A DNA stretch of 64,000 bases from Bacteroides_E sp964528875. GTDB lineage: Bacteria > Bacteroidota > Bacteroidia > Bacteroidales > Bacteroidaceae. A model generated the notes under the pieces. The model saw nothing but the letters and a program-made list of their open reading frames with translations, did not search any database and was not told the DNA's origin. The number at the start of each line of letters is the position of its first letter. Within the stretch, counting starts at the first letter, position 1. Position numbers and translations under genes: made by a program. Positions 42,670 to 51,961 of the stretch are shown one piece after another. Location of the stretch: positions 1 to 64,000 of the forward strand of contig CAZGUI010000008.1 in NCBI GenBank assembly GCA_964528875.1, written 5' to 3'.

Positions 42670-45108
42670 TTATACATTGGCTATAGTCATAATATCAGCA
42701 AATACACCTGCAGCTGTTACTCCGGCTCCTGCACCATATCCTTGAATAATCATAGGATACTCTTTATAGCGATCTGTCGTTAATAGTAACACATTATTGC
42801 TTCCTTCTAATGTATAAAAGGGATGTTTTTGGCCAACTTCTTCTAGTCCCACTGATACTTCATTATTTTCAAATTTGGCAACAAAGCGCCATTTTTTGTT
42901 TTCTTTCTCCAACTCTTGTCTACGTGCTTCAAATGATGCGTCTAACATTGGTATTTTCTTCCAGAAATCGTCTAACGATCCTTCAAAATAAGAATCTGGA
43001 ACAAAGAGTTTTTTCTTTACATCTTCTTGTTCCACTTGGTATCCGGCTTCACGAACAAGGATAACTAATTTGCGAATAACATCAATTCCACTTAAGTCTA
43101 TTCTTGGATCAGGTTCAGATATACCCTGTTCTTTGGCTCGTCTTATAGTTTCACTAAAAGGAACTTCTTCGTTGATCTCATTGAATATGAAGTTTAATGT
43201 TCCGGAAAGAACCGCCTCTATTTTAGTTATTTTGTCTCCACTATGAACCAAGTCATTGATGGTGTTTATAATAGGTAGTCCGGCTCCTACATTTGCTTCA
43301 AACAGAAATTTAACTCCTCTCTGTCGAGCTGTTTGTTTTAATTTATTGTATTGTTTGTATGATGAGGATGCCGCAATTTTGTTTGCTGCAACTACAGAAA
43401 CGTTATGATTCAGTAAGTTTTGATAAATGGACGAAACTTCTTCGCTTGCAGTGCAATCAACAAAAACAGAGTTAAATATATTCATTTGTAATATGCCCTC
43501 TTCCAGTATTTGGGTATTACTTTCTACCCCTTCTTCCAAAAGACGTTCTTTGTAATTTGTTAAAGGAATTCCATTACGGTTGAATAGCACATGAGAACCA
43601 TTAGCTATTCCCACAACATTTAATTTGAGTCCATTTTCACTTTTTAATCTCTCTTGTTGAGTTTGAATTTGCTCAATTAAGCTACCTCCTACAGTACCCA
43701 CACCACAGATGAAAAGATTGAGAACTTGATATTCTGAAAGGAAAAAAGAATCATGAATAACATTGAGCGATTTTCTTAGAGATTCCAAGGTTACTACAAA
43801 CGATATGTTTGTTTCTGAAGCTCCTTGTGCACACGCAATGACATTGATACCGTTTTTTCCTAAAATACCAAACAATTTACCGGCAATACCCGGAGTGTGT
43901 TTCATGTTTTCACCCACAATGGCAACAGTAGCTAAATTATGCTCTGCTTTCATTGGATACATTTCACCTGTTTCTATTTCTCGGGCAAACTCTTTATCTA
44001 ATATTTCACACGCAAGAGGTGCATCTTCATTTCGTACACCAATAGATGTACTGTTTTCAGATGAAGCTTGTGATACTAAAAACACACTAATCCCATTTTT
44101 TGCCAACACCTTGAAAATGCGATAGTTTACTCCAATAATGCCCACCATGCCCAAACCTTGAACAGTAATTAAGCAGGTGTTATTAATTGAAGAGATCCCT
44201 TTAATGGCTTTGTGCGATTTTGCCCCTGTAATATCTTGTTTTATAACTGTTCCTTTTGATTCCAAATTAAAAGTGTTCCTCACACGGATAGGAATGTTTT
44301 TATGAAATACAGGGTAGATTGTGGGTGGATAAATGACTTTAGCACCAAAGTTACATAGCTCAGTAGCCTCAACATAACTCAACTCTTCTATAGTGTAAGC
44401 CGAATTTATTACGTGTGGATCGGCCGTCATGAAGCCATCAACATCCGTCCATATTTCAAGACAATTGGCGTCTAATGCTGCAGCAATCATTGCAGCAGTG
44501 TAATCTGATCCTCCTCGTCCTAGGTTGGTAACATCTCCTGTTAGTTTATCTGAAGATATGAACCCTGGAACAACTCCAATTTGGGGCAGGGGGGTAAAGG
44601 TCTTTCGAATTAATTGTGTTGTAAGATCTTTGTCTATGAAGTTTTTAGCGTGTTTTTTTTCCGTTTTTATAAAACTCCGTGAGTCAAAATGCTGTGCACC
44701 TTCAATCAGTTGAGTAACTACTTTAGAAGATATTCTTTCGCCATAACTTAAAACAGTATCTAATGTTTTAGGTGAAAGATCTTTGATTAAAAAGATACCC
44801 TGAAAGATATCGTTTAGCTCATTTAGTAATTGAGTAACATTATCTATTAATAGCTCTCTTGCTTTTGTGTCTTCAAAGAGATTTTCTATAATGTTTTTAT
44901 GTGTAATAACCATCTCTTCATAAACTTCCTGGTAGGCTTTATCTCCTATGGAAGCAAGATTGGATGTTTTAATTAATTTATCTGTAATGCCTGAAAAAGC
45001 AGAAACCACAACAATTACGGGTTCATTAATAGACTCAACTATTTGTCTTACTTGTTTTAATCCTTTTGTAGAACCTACGGATGTTCCACCAAACTTGATT
45101 ACCTTCAT
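42670..45108 (-). CDS. thrA: Bifunctional aspartokinase/homoserine dehydrogenase
   Basis: This 812-aa fusion enzyme catalyses the first and third steps of threonine and methionine synthesis. Residues 1-290 form the aspartokinase (MKVIKFGGTSVGSTKGL, later GRGGSDYTAAMIAAAL). Two ACT regulatory repeats follow (VQGLGMVGIIGVN and VAIVGENMKHTPGIAG). From about 460 comes homoserine dehydrogenase (LFICGVGTVGGSLIEQI, then AANKIAAS and SGTLNFIFNEI). It heads the thr operon. A Thr-rich leader peptide and hairpin lie 140-200 nt upstream, pointing to attenuation by threonyl-tRNA levels. Confidence 0.96.
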   Translation of the reverse strand: MKVIKFGGTSVGSTKGLKQVRQIVESINEPVIVVVSAFSGITDKLIKTSNLASIGDKAYQEVYEEMVITHKNIIENLFEDTKARELLIDNVTQLLNELNDIFQGIFLIKDLSPKTLDTVLSYGERISSKVVTQLIEGAQHFDSRSFIKTEKKHAKNFIDKDLTTQLIRKTFTPLPQIGVVPGFISSDKLTGDVTNLGRGGSDYTAAMIAAALDANCLEIWTDVDGFMTADPHVINSAYTIEELSYVEATELCNFGAKVIYPPTIYPVFHKNIPIRVRNTFNLESKGTVIKQDITGAKSHKAIKGISSINNTCLITVQGLGMVGIIGVNYRIFKVLAKNGISVFLVSQASSENSTSIGVRNEDAPLACEILDKEFAREIETGEMYPMKAEHNLATVAIVGENMKHTPGIAGKLFGILGKNGINVIACAQGASETNISFVVTLESLRKSLNVIHDSFFLSEYQVLNLFICGVGTVGGSLIEQIQTQQERLKSENGLKLNVVGIANGSHVLFNRNGIPLTNYKERLLEEGVESNTQILEEGILQMNIFNSVFVDCTASEEVSSIYQNLLNHNVSVVAANKIAASSSYKQYNKLKQTARQRGVKFLFEANVGAGLPIINTINDLVHSGDKITKIEAVLSGTLNFIFNEINEEVPFSETIRRAKEQGISEPDPRIDLSGIDVIRKLVILVREAGYQVEQEDVKKKLFVPDSYFEGSLDDFWKKIPMLDASFEARRQELEKENKKWRFVAKFENNEVSVGLEEVGQKHPFYTLEGSNNVLLLTTDRYKEYPMIIQGYGAGAGVTAAGVFADIMTIANV

Positions 45109-45236
45109 GTGTTATTCTATTTAAGAAAATGTATTAATGTTTATTCTTACAAGTCTTTATGTGCTTGTAAAATAATGTGCTTAAGCACTAAATAATAAAA
45201 TGAGATTGATTGATAAAGTGTATCACGTAGAAACAC

Positions 45237-45265
45237 AAAAAGTTGACCTTAACCCCTAAGGGTCA
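45237..45265 (-). promoter_or_regulatory. Candidate thr attenuator hairpin
   Basis: On the minus strand, CCTTA pairs with TAAGG around a GGGGT loop, extended by TGA/TCA past one bulged C, and followed by AACTTTTT. It overlaps the stop codon of the Thr-rich leader peptide, so ribosome position on the leader could control its folding. Short hairpins (TGATA/TATCA, TTACAAG/CTTGTAA) further towards thrA could form alternatives. Confidence 0.5.
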
Positions 45266-45311
45266 TGGTGCACATGAATGTTGTTGTGGTATGTAAAATA
45301 GAATTTACCAT
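45249..45311 (-). CDS. thrL: Threonine operon leader peptide
   Basis: A 20-codon frame on the minus strand starts at the ATG at 45311 and stops at the TAA at 45249-45251. It encodes MVNSILHTTTTFMCTMTLRG. Six of 20 codons are Thr, four of them consecutive (ACC ACA ACA ACA), and there is one Ile. This is the hallmark of a threonine leader peptide. It lies about 140 nt upstream of thrA, downstream of a promoter (-7 TAGCTTTG), and its stop codon falls inside a hairpin followed by T residues. It was too short for automatic frame calling. The function is inferred by analogy with gammaproteobacterial thrL. Confidence 0.7.
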   Translation of the reverse strand: MVNSILHTTTTFMCTMTLRG

Positions 45312-45357
45312 ATTGTGTTTTATCTACTTCTCTTTATTTCTTTAAGATAGGTAAATG

Positions 45358-45387
45358 CAAAGCTAAATAAAAATAAACAATTCACAA
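45358..45387 (-). promoter_or_regulatory. thr operon promoter
   Basis: On the minus strand, -7 TAGCTTTG (45358-45365) and -33 TTG (45385-45387) are 19 nt apart, a good Bacteroidetes match. The predicted start of transcription lies about 40 nt before the leader peptide. Apart from the leader, hairpin and this promoter, 45109-45440 shows no other feature. Confidence 0.65.
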
Positions 45388-45440
45388 CATTTTTCTTTCA
45401 TTTTTATAAAGATGTCTCTCTTTTTGCGTCAAATCGACTA

Positions 45441-45479
45441 AAAAGAGAAAGGAGAATGAAATCTCATTCTCCTTTCTCT
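45441..45479 (-). terminator. Terminator after rprY
   Basis: A perfect 15-bp stem (45445-45459 with 45464-45478) with a 4-nt loop, followed on the minus strand by T residues (AAAA at 45441-45444 on plus). It separates rprY from the thr operon promoter. Confidence 0.85.
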
Positions 45480-45497
45480 CTGTCTTGTTTGACTTTT

Positions 45498-46208
45498 TTA
45501 TTGTTGTTCTTCTTCACGATTAGGGGTGATCAGTTTGTACCCTTTACCATGAATGTTTATGATTTCTACAGACTCATCATCTTTAAGGTGTTTACGCAGC
45601 TTTGTAATGTAGACATCCATGCTACGTGCATTGAAATAGTTGTCATCTATCCAGATTGTTTTTAATGCGTGTTCACGTTGAAGGATGTCGTTTTCGTAAG
45701 CACATAATAAGCTTAATAATTCAGACTCTTTGGTAGTAAGCTTAGTTTCTTTATCTCCAATTACAAGAATTTGTTTTTGTGTATCAAAGGTGAATTTACC
45801 AAATTTATAAATGGTTTGCTCCTTACTTTTCTTGCCACGTACTCTTCGCAAGATAGCCTCAATACGTAGAGTAAGCTCTTCCATACTGAACGGTTTTGTT
45901 ATGTAGTCGTCAGCACCAATCTTGAAACCTTCCAAGATGTCCTCTTTCAAGGTCTTTGCGGTTAAGAAGATAATAGGAATGTCTGCATTTATAGCTCTAA
46001 TTTCTTGTGCTAAAGTAAAGCCATCTTTTTTTGGCATCATTACGTCAAGTACACATAGATCATATTGATTTTTCACAAAAGCTTTATATCCTTCTTCTCC
46101 ATCAGGATATAGATCGGCAGAGTAACCTTTCGCTTGTAAATATTCTCTAAGAAGCATTCCTAGGTTCTCATCATCTTCGCATAGTAAAATTTTCAAGTTC
46201 TCGTCCAT
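45498..46208 (-). CDS. rprY: Response regulator RprY-like
   Basis: This 236-aa OmpR/PhoB-type regulator has a receiver domain with the acidic cluster CEDDEN, phosphoacceptor Asp55 (LCVLDVMMPKKDG), FLTAKT and ITKPFSM. A C-terminal winged helix follows (LTTKESELLSLLCAYENDILQRE, then DVYITKLRKHLK and HGKGYKLIT). It pairs with the histidine kinase ending 9 nt upstream on the same strand. In Bacteroides fragilis and Porphyromonas, RprXY affects stress, sodium and tetracycline-related responses. Targets here are unknown. Confidence 0.93.
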   Translation of the reverse strand: MDENLKILLCEDDENLGMLLREYLQAKGYSADLYPDGEEGYKAFVKNQYDLCVLDVMMPKKDGFTLAQEIRAINADIPIIFLTAKTLKEDILEGFKIGADDYITKPFSMEELTLRIEAILRRVRGKKSKEQTIYKFGKFTFDTQKQILVIGDKETKLTTKESELLSLLCAYENDILQREHALKTIWIDDNYFNARSMDVYITKLRKHLKDDESVEIINIHGKGYKLITPNREEEQQ

Positions 46209-46217
46209 AACAATAAA

Positions 46218-47762
46218 TTATTTTAATAAAGGTAATGCAATAATAAATTTTGTTCCCACATTGTATTCACTTTCTACTCTAATGGTTCCTTTGTGTTCTT
46301 CAATGATTTTTTTCACATAGGCTAAACCTAGACCAAATCCCTTAACATCGTGCAGATTACCTGTATGCACGCGATAGAATTTATCGAACACTTTTTTCAC
46401 GTTTTCTTTTTTAATACCAATACCGTTGTCTTGAATAACAATAATTAATTTATTTGATTCATTCGAAGTACGAACGGTTAATTTCAGATCTTCATCCGGT
46501 TTCTTATACTTCACTGCGTTATCCATTAAGTTAAAGATAACATTAGTAAAGTGCATTTCGTCTGCCATAATATTGGCATCCATTGCATCTAGAAAAGAGA
46601 GTAACTCTCCATGATGTTGTTCAACTTTTAACTTAAATGTATCGACTACGCCATTAATTAAAAGATTAGCATCCAACTCTTTTTCTTTCAGCATTGTCGT
46701 TTGTCTGTCGAACATCGACATTTGTAAAACCTTATCCACTTGAAAACGCAAGCGTTTAGTTTCATCATTAATTACTCCTGAAAGATGTTGAAAAATCTGT
46801 GGCGATTTACTTATACTTGGATCTTTTAGCATTTGTGCAGCTAGCGAGATGGATGATATGGGCGTTTTAAACTCATGAGTCATATTATTGACAAAGTCGT
46901 TTTTCATCTCTGTTAGTTTTTTCTGTCTAAATACAATATAGATAGTAAAGATAAAAGTCAATAATAATACTGATGTGAATATGGTGGATGGTATCATAAA
47001 TGTAATACTGGAGAAAATATAATCTTGTTTAGCAGGGAAATGAACTCTAACTAAGCTCATTCTCGCAGGGGGATCATTAGGAAATAGTGGCTGAATATAC
47101 GCCGCTTCACTTCCTTTTTTCTCGTAGTCCGGACAGCGATAAACCTCTTTTCCGGTCCTGTCAATTACTGTAAAATGATAGCCTAAATCAATGCCATTAT
47201 TTAAAAATTCAGATTTTAAATATTGATCCAAATTTCGAAAATTAACTCGTTTCTCTATCTCTTGATTGTTGGTTTGGTGTATCATTTGCCAAACCACTTC
47301 GTCCAGTAAAAACCGTTGATACATATATCTGTTTTTTACTGCATCACTCAAGGATTTTGAGGTTTGAGGTATTGTTTTGGCTCCATGCCTTTTGGATATC
47401 ATTGCCTTGGGCAAATCCGAAGGGCGTGTGCGTATCGTTTTTAATTCAAATGAAGAGAAGGATTCACCATCCGATTGATGCATATACTGCTGTTGTACCA
47501 CTTCTTCTGTTGACTCCGATTCCGGTGGCTGTATTTGGTGTTGATCATCTTCTGATATGTCTTTAATGAGCCATCTTTGTGTCTCATCATATTCTACGTT
47601 TTTTGAAACTTGATACAAACTTCTTCTTACAGAGACATCAAATTGCTCATTACGCATTCTGACCATCTCTTTTATATACCTTACCTGTAGATAAAGTAGA
47701 CTTAAAAAAGAGATGCCCATCACAAGACCTAATATCCAAATAGTTGACTTTCTCATATACAC
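46218..47762 (-). CDS. rprX: Sensor histidine kinase RprX-like
   Basis: This 514-aa membrane sensor kinase has a first helix at residues 7-27 and a second at about 255-278, bounding a large periplasmic domain of about 225 residues. The H box NNMTHEFKTPISSISLAAQM gives His296. The N box (FTNVIFNLMDNAVKY), G1 (VIQDNGIGI) and G2 (GFGLGLAYVKKI) of the ATPase domain follow. Start codons at 47762 or 47756 are both possible. It is followed by rprY 9 nt later in the same operon. The signal sensed is unknown. Confidence 0.92.
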   Translation of the reverse strand: MYMRKSTIWILGLVMGISFLSLLYLQVRYIKEMVRMRNEQFDVSVRRSLYQVSKNVEYDETQRWLIKDISEDDQHQIQPPESESTEEVVQQQYMHQSDGESFSSFELKTIRTRPSDLPKAMISKRHGAKTIPQTSKSLSDAVKNRYMYQRFLLDEVVWQMIHQTNNQEIEKRVNFRNLDQYLKSEFLNNGIDLGYHFTVIDRTGKEVYRCPDYEKKGSEAAYIQPLFPNDPPARMSLVRVHFPAKQDYIFSSITFMIPSTIFTSVLLLTFIFTIYIVFRQKKLTEMKNDFVNNMTHEFKTPISSISLAAQMLKDPSISKSPQIFQHLSGVINDETKRLRFQVDKVLQMSMFDRQTTMLKEKELDANLLINGVVDTFKLKVEQHHGELLSFLDAMDANIMADEMHFTNVIFNLMDNAVKYKKPDEDLKLTVRTSNESNKLIIVIQDNGIGIKKENVKKVFDKFYRVHTGNLHDVKGFGLGLAYVKKIIEEHKGTIRVESEYNVGTKFIIALPLLK

Positions 47763-47925
47763 AAATTTAACAATAGTAAATTAACATTTTTAACATCCGT
47801 GGTTTATATTTATATGTTTTTTTGTTATTTAACAATATAGTCTATTTAATATGCTAATTTGGACAGTATAAACTATAGTTCCTCTGTTTATATGTGAAAT
47901 AAATCTTACCAGATGTAAATGTTAA

Positions 47926-47968
47926 GGGCAAAAAAGCTATTACCACAGCTTTTGGGGTAATAGCTTTT
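47926..47968 (-). terminator. Terminator after the EF-G2 gene
   Basis: AAAAGCTATTACC (47932-47944) pairs with GGTAATAGCTTTT (47956-47968), 13 bp, followed on the minus strand by a T run. It lies 45 nt after the fusA2 stop. Confidence 0.85.
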
Positions 47969-48012
47969 AAGTTAAAGTAAAAATAATCGTTTATCTCTAT
48001 TTGCGAGAATGT

Positions 48013-50169
48013 TTAATCTTCATCATCATCTTGCTTAAATGATTTCACTAATTGATCCTGAACATCAGTAGGTAAGAGCTCATAATTGGAGAACTTCATG
48101 ATAAATGATGCACGTCCTCCGGTTATGGAGCTTAAGGCTGTTGAATAGGAAGACATTTCTTTCTGAGGAACTTTAGCTTGTATTTTCTCATAGCTCTTTT
48201 CACTACTCATTCCCATAATCATAGCTCTACGACTTTGAAGATCACTCATGACGTCTCCCATTTTATCTGCAGGAACAAAAACCTCAACATCGTAAATAGG
48301 TTCTAAGATTTTTGGATTTGCATTTTTAAACGCTAAACTAAATGCATTTCTTCCAGCTAACATAAAGGAGATCTCATTTGAGTCTACAGAGTGCATTTTT
48401 CCGTCATAAACAATTACTCGAACATCTCGTGCATATGAACCTGTTAACGGACCTTGTTCCATACGTTGCATGATTCCTTTTTGTATAGCAGGGATAAAGC
48501 GTGCATCAATAGCTCCACCCACAATACTATTTACGAAGACCATTTTTCCACCCCAATCTAGTGGAAATTCTTCAACACCACGCACTGAAATCTTATACTC
48601 CTGACCATCAAATTTATAGGATGTAGGTATAGGGTCTCCGTCTTTGTAGGGTTCAACAATTAGATGCACTTCACCAAACTGACCCGCACCTCCTGATTGT
48701 TTTCTGTGTCTATAGTCGGCACGAGCAGCTTTTGTGATAGTTTCACGATAAGGAATCTTTGGTTCAATAAATTCTACTTCTATTTTTTCGTTGTTTTCTA
48801 ATCTCCACTTCAAGGTTCTTAAATGGAATTCACCTTGACCATGTACTAATATTTGTTTTAATTCTTTTGAGTTTTCTATAATCCAAGTGGGGTCTTCTTC
48901 ACGCATCTTGTTCATTGCGTCCATCATTTTCTCAGTGTCAGCTTCGTTTTTTGCTTTAATAGCACGAGAATATTTTGAGTTGGGATACTTGATGAAGTCG
49001 AACTTGTAGTTACAGTCTTTTGAATTTAGAGTTTGTCCTGTTTTTATAGATTTAAGTTTCACTGCAGCACCAATATCTCCTGCACGCAATTCTTTAACGT
49101 TTTTTCGTTGTGCTCCTGCAACAAGATACATTTGAGCCATTCTCTCTTTGGAACCATTGCTGGAGTTGTATAGATCATCCCCTTCTTTTACCGTCCCACT
49201 CATAACTTTGAAATAAGAGACCTCTCCAATGTGTGGTTCTACACTTGTTTTGAAAATATAAATAGAAGTCGGCCCATCTGCATCCGGTGAAACCTCTTCT
49301 CCGTCTTTATTTGCAACCTTGGGCATTTCGCTGACAAAAGGAACTACATTAGTTAAAAATTCCATTAAACGGCGAACACCCATGTCTTTTTTAGCACAAA
49401 CACAGAATACAGGGAACATACCTCTATTAACAAGTCCTTTTCGGATACCTTCACGCATCTCATCTTCCGATAAATGATCTTGTTCAAAATATTTTTCCAT
49501 CAAACCTTCATCATTCTCTGCTGCTGCCTCAATCAGAGCCTTATTTAATTCTGTTGCTTTTTCTAATTCTTCTGCCGGGATGTCTTCTATCATAGGAACT
49601 CCACCTTCTTCTTTCCAAGAATATTTTTTCATCAACAAGACATCAATAACTGCGTTAAATCCCGGACCTGTGCTCACAGGATATTGAACAGGAATAACAC
49701 TTTGACCGTAAGACTCTTTTAATTGTTGTAGAACTTGATCAAAATCACAGTTTTCATCATCTAGTTGATTGACTAAAAATATAACCGGTTTATTGAACTT
49801 ATCAGTATAACGGAAGTGGTTTTGTGTTCCCACTTCTACTCCATAGGCACCGTTTAATACCATAATAGCGGTATCCGTAACGTTTAGTGCAGTTACTGTA
49901 CTTCCCACGAAATCGTCCGAGCCAGGACAATCAATTACATTGATTTTTTTATTATTCCATTCTACGTGAAAAACAGTTGAAAAAACAGAATAACCATAAT
50001 CTTGTTCCACTGGGAAATAATCACTAACCGTATTTTTGGCTTCAACAGTGCCTCGACGTTTTATAATACCACTCTCGAAAAGCATAGCTTCAGCGAGAGT
50101 GGTTTTCCCAGAGCCCGAACTTCCTAGTAGGGCAACATTTTTAATTTCGTTGGTTTGATAGATTTTCAT
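48013..50169 (-). CDS. EF-G2-type translation factor with altered GTPase residues
   Basis: This 718-aa elongation factor G paralog keeps all EF-G domains but has an altered G domain. The P loop reads GSSGSGKTT (16-24) rather than AHIDAGKTT. The switch II motif is DCPGSDDF, with Ser84 where EF-G has the catalytic His of DTPGHVDF. The NKxD motif is NQLD (134-137). In Bacteroides thetaiotaomicron an EF-G2 of this kind was reported to promote translocation without GTPase activity and to help gut colonisation under carbon limitation. The residue changes fit that type. It is a single gene with its own terminator, not beside rpsL/rpsG/tuf, so it is not the housekeeping EF-G. Confidence 0.88.
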   Translation of the reverse strand: MKIYQTNEIKNVALLGSSGSGKTTLAEAMLFESGIIKRRGTVEAKNTVSDYFPVEQDYGYSVFSTVFHVEWNNKKINVIDCPGSDDFVGSTVTALNVTDTAIMVLNGAYGVEVGTQNHFRYTDKFNKPVIFLVNQLDDENCDFDQVLQQLKESYGQSVIPVQYPVSTGPGFNAVIDVLLMKKYSWKEEGGVPMIEDIPAEELEKATELNKALIEAAAENDEGLMEKYFEQDHLSEDEMREGIRKGLVNRGMFPVFCVCAKKDMGVRRLMEFLTNVVPFVSEMPKVANKDGEEVSPDADGPTSIYIFKTSVEPHIGEVSYFKVMSGTVKEGDDLYNSSNGSKERMAQMYLVAGAQRKNVKELRAGDIGAAVKLKSIKTGQTLNSKDCNYKFDFIKYPNSKYSRAIKAKNEADTEKMMDAMNKMREEDPTWIIENSKELKQILVHGQGEFHLRTLKWRLENNEKIEVEFIEPKIPYRETITKAARADYRHRKQSGGAGQFGEVHLIVEPYKDGDPIPTSYKFDGQEYKISVRGVEEFPLDWGGKMVFVNSIVGGAIDARFIPAIQKGIMQRMEQGPLTGSYARDVRVIVYDGKMHSVDSNEISFMLAGRNAFSLAFKNANPKILEPIYDVEVFVPADKMGDVMSDLQSRRAMIMGMSSEKSYEKIQAKVPQKEMSSYSTALSSITGGRASFIMKFSNYELLPTDVQDQLVKSFKQDDDED

Positions 50170-50458
50170 TGGTTTTAGAATTTAAATATGTTTATTATTA
50201 AAAGTCTAAGAATAAAAAATCCTCTTTTCAGAGGGGTATTGCAAATTATAGCATTGGTGTACAAAAAGCAACCAAAAAATGCTGTTGTTAAACATAAAAA
50301 AGTTAGATTTAAACTCATTATCTTTATCATTGCTCTAGAATTTGGAACATTCTTTAAGCTGTTGTTCATTGGGTTTATCTTAAATACCTTGATTAAAGTA
50401 AATATTTCATCCTTCTGAGCGAAACAAGTAAGACTCTTAGATTAATTATAATTTTTTA

Positions 50459-51586
50459 ATGGCTGGCATTTATCTACATATACCTTTTTGTAAATCACGT
50501 TGTATTTATTGCGATTTCTATACTACTACTGAGTTATCTAATAGGAGTATTTATCTGGAAACTTTGATTAAAGAGATCAGACAACGCAAAGATTACTTAG
50601 ACACTCCTATTGAGACTATCTATTTTGGAGGAGGAACACCTTCTCTTCTGTCCTTTCATCAATTGGATAAACTGTTTGATGTCTTGTCTGCTGAGTTTGA
50701 TTTAAGTGGTGTAAAGGAAATTACTATGGAAGCTAATCCGGATGACTGTAATCGTGATTATTTAGTTGAATTGCAAAAAACGCCAGTAAATAGATTAAGT
50801 GTTGGTATACAAAGCTTTAATAATAATCAGCTTAAAAGATTAAACCGTAGACATTCGGCCCAACAAGCTATTGATGCTATAAAAATGAGTCAAGACTGTG
50901 GATTTACGAACATTAGTATTGATCTGATTTATGGTCTTCCTGCAGAATCCATGGCTGATTGGGATAGAGATATAAGTCAGGCAATCTCTTTGGATATCCA
51001 GCATATTTCAGCTTATCATTTAATCTATGAAGAAGGTACACCTCTTTTTAGGTATTTAAAAGAGGGTAAGGTAAGCGAAGTAGAAGAAGATCTAAGTGTT
51101 CAATTTTTCGATCAGTTAATCTATAGATTAACTGAAGCAGGTTTTGAACATTATGAAATTTCCAACTTTTGCAAGAAAGGGTTTCGATCTAATCATAATT
51201 CTTCTTACTGGAATGGGGCACACTATCTGGGTTGCGGTCCTTCAGCACACTCTTTTGATGGAGAAAGTCGAGAGTGGAATATATCCTCTTTAGCCGAATA
51301 TATGGAAGGTGTAAACTCCGGTCATAGACTTTTCGAAAAAGAAACCTTAGATATAACCACACAATACAATGACTATATTATTACATCTCTAAGAAGAAGT
51401 GAAGGTATAGGCTTAAAATATGTGAATAAGTTTTTTGGGGAGAAACTCTATCAGCATTGTATTAATAGTGCCCAACCACATTTAAATTCTCATACTTTAG
51501 TTCTAAAAAATAACAATCTAGTACTTACACGTAAGGGGCTATTCGTCTCCGATGGAATAATGAGTGATCTATTATTTATTCTTTAA
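50459..51586 (+). CDS. hemW: Radical SAM heme chaperone HemW
   Basis: This 375-aa radical SAM protein has the cluster motif CxxxCxxC at Cys11, Cys15 and Cys18 (FCKSRCIYCDFY). It also has FGGGTPSLL, the HemW-type EITMEANPDD and RLSVGIQSFNNNQLKRLNRRH, and a C-terminal HemN-like domain. Such proteins were long called HemN, but this class (single CxxxCxxC followed by DF, no extra Cys) binds heme and transfers it. The upstream spacer 50170-50458 shows only weak AT-rich sequence and short shadow frames. Confidence 0.9.
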   Translation: MAGIYLHIPFCKSRCIYCDFYTTTELSNRSIYLETLIKEIRQRKDYLDTPIETIYFGGGTPSLLSFHQLDKLFDVLSAEFDLSGVKEITMEANPDDCNRDYLVELQKTPVNRLSVGIQSFNNNQLKRLNRRHSAQQAIDAIKMSQDCGFTNISIDLIYGLPAESMADWDRDISQAISLDIQHISAYHLIYEEGTPLFRYLKEGKVSEVEEDLSVQFFDQLIYRLTEAGFEHYEISNFCKKGFRSNHNSSYWNGAHYLGCGPSAHSFDGESREWNISSLAEYMEGVNSGHRLFEKETLDITTQYNDYIITSLRRSEGIGLKYVNKFFGEKLYQHCINSAQPHLNSHTLVLKNNNLVLTRKGLFVSDGIMSDLLFIL

Positions 51587-51641
51587 CTCTTTCTCTTTTT
51601 ATTTTTTATCTTAAAACTGTTTTTATTTAAAAAAGAAGCAT

Positions 51642-51649
51642 TACATTTG
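51642..51649 (+). promoter_or_regulatory. -7 element of the lysO operon
   Basis: TACATTTG fits TAnnTTTG, 31 nt before the ATG at 51680. It also covers the TTG at 51647 that could be misread as the start codon, which supports the later ATG. Confidence 0.5.
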
Positions 51650-51679
51650 CAGGCATTTTTGAATAAAAATACGTTTAAT

Positions 51680-51961
51680 ATGCTTATAGTAATTGGTTCT
51701 ATGTTTGCAGGAATAGCCCTGGGAATCCTATTGCGGAAAAGAAGATTACCATGGATTTCAACAGCTATTACCTTATTTATTTGGGTGTTGTTGTTCTTAT
51801 TAGGGGTGAATACGGGTGTTAATAAAACTGTAGTTAGTCAATTGACAACTATAGGTTGGGATACATTGATTATTACTTTTGGAGCAATAAGCGGAAGCTT
51901 ATTTTTTGCTTGGTTATTATGGGTATTTGTAATTAATAAACAAGAAAGGGAAAACGAATGA
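51680..51961 (+). CDS. LysO-type exporter, N-terminal half (separate gene)
   Basis: This 93-aa membrane protein has three hydrophobic segments. It corresponds to the N-terminal part of the LysO lysine exporter (DUF340), with a GIALGILLRKRRLPW helix and a LFLLGVNTG motif. In E. coli LysO (YbjE) is one protein of about 300 residues, but here the family is split into two overlapping genes (ATGA at 51958-51961). The two halves probably assemble into one exporter. A TTG start at 51647 would add 11 residues, but it lies in the -7 element. Confidence 0.75.
   Translation: MLIVIGSMFAGIALGILLRKRRLPWISTAITLFIWVLLFLLGVNTGVNKTVVSQLTTIGWDTLIITFGAISGSLFFAWLLWVFVINKQERENE

Noticed and set aside
50188..50418. 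76-aa plus-strand frame between the EF-G2 gene and hemW
   Set aside because: It is lysine- and isoleucine-rich low-complexity sequence from an AT-rich spacer, with no family features and a competing frame on the other strand.
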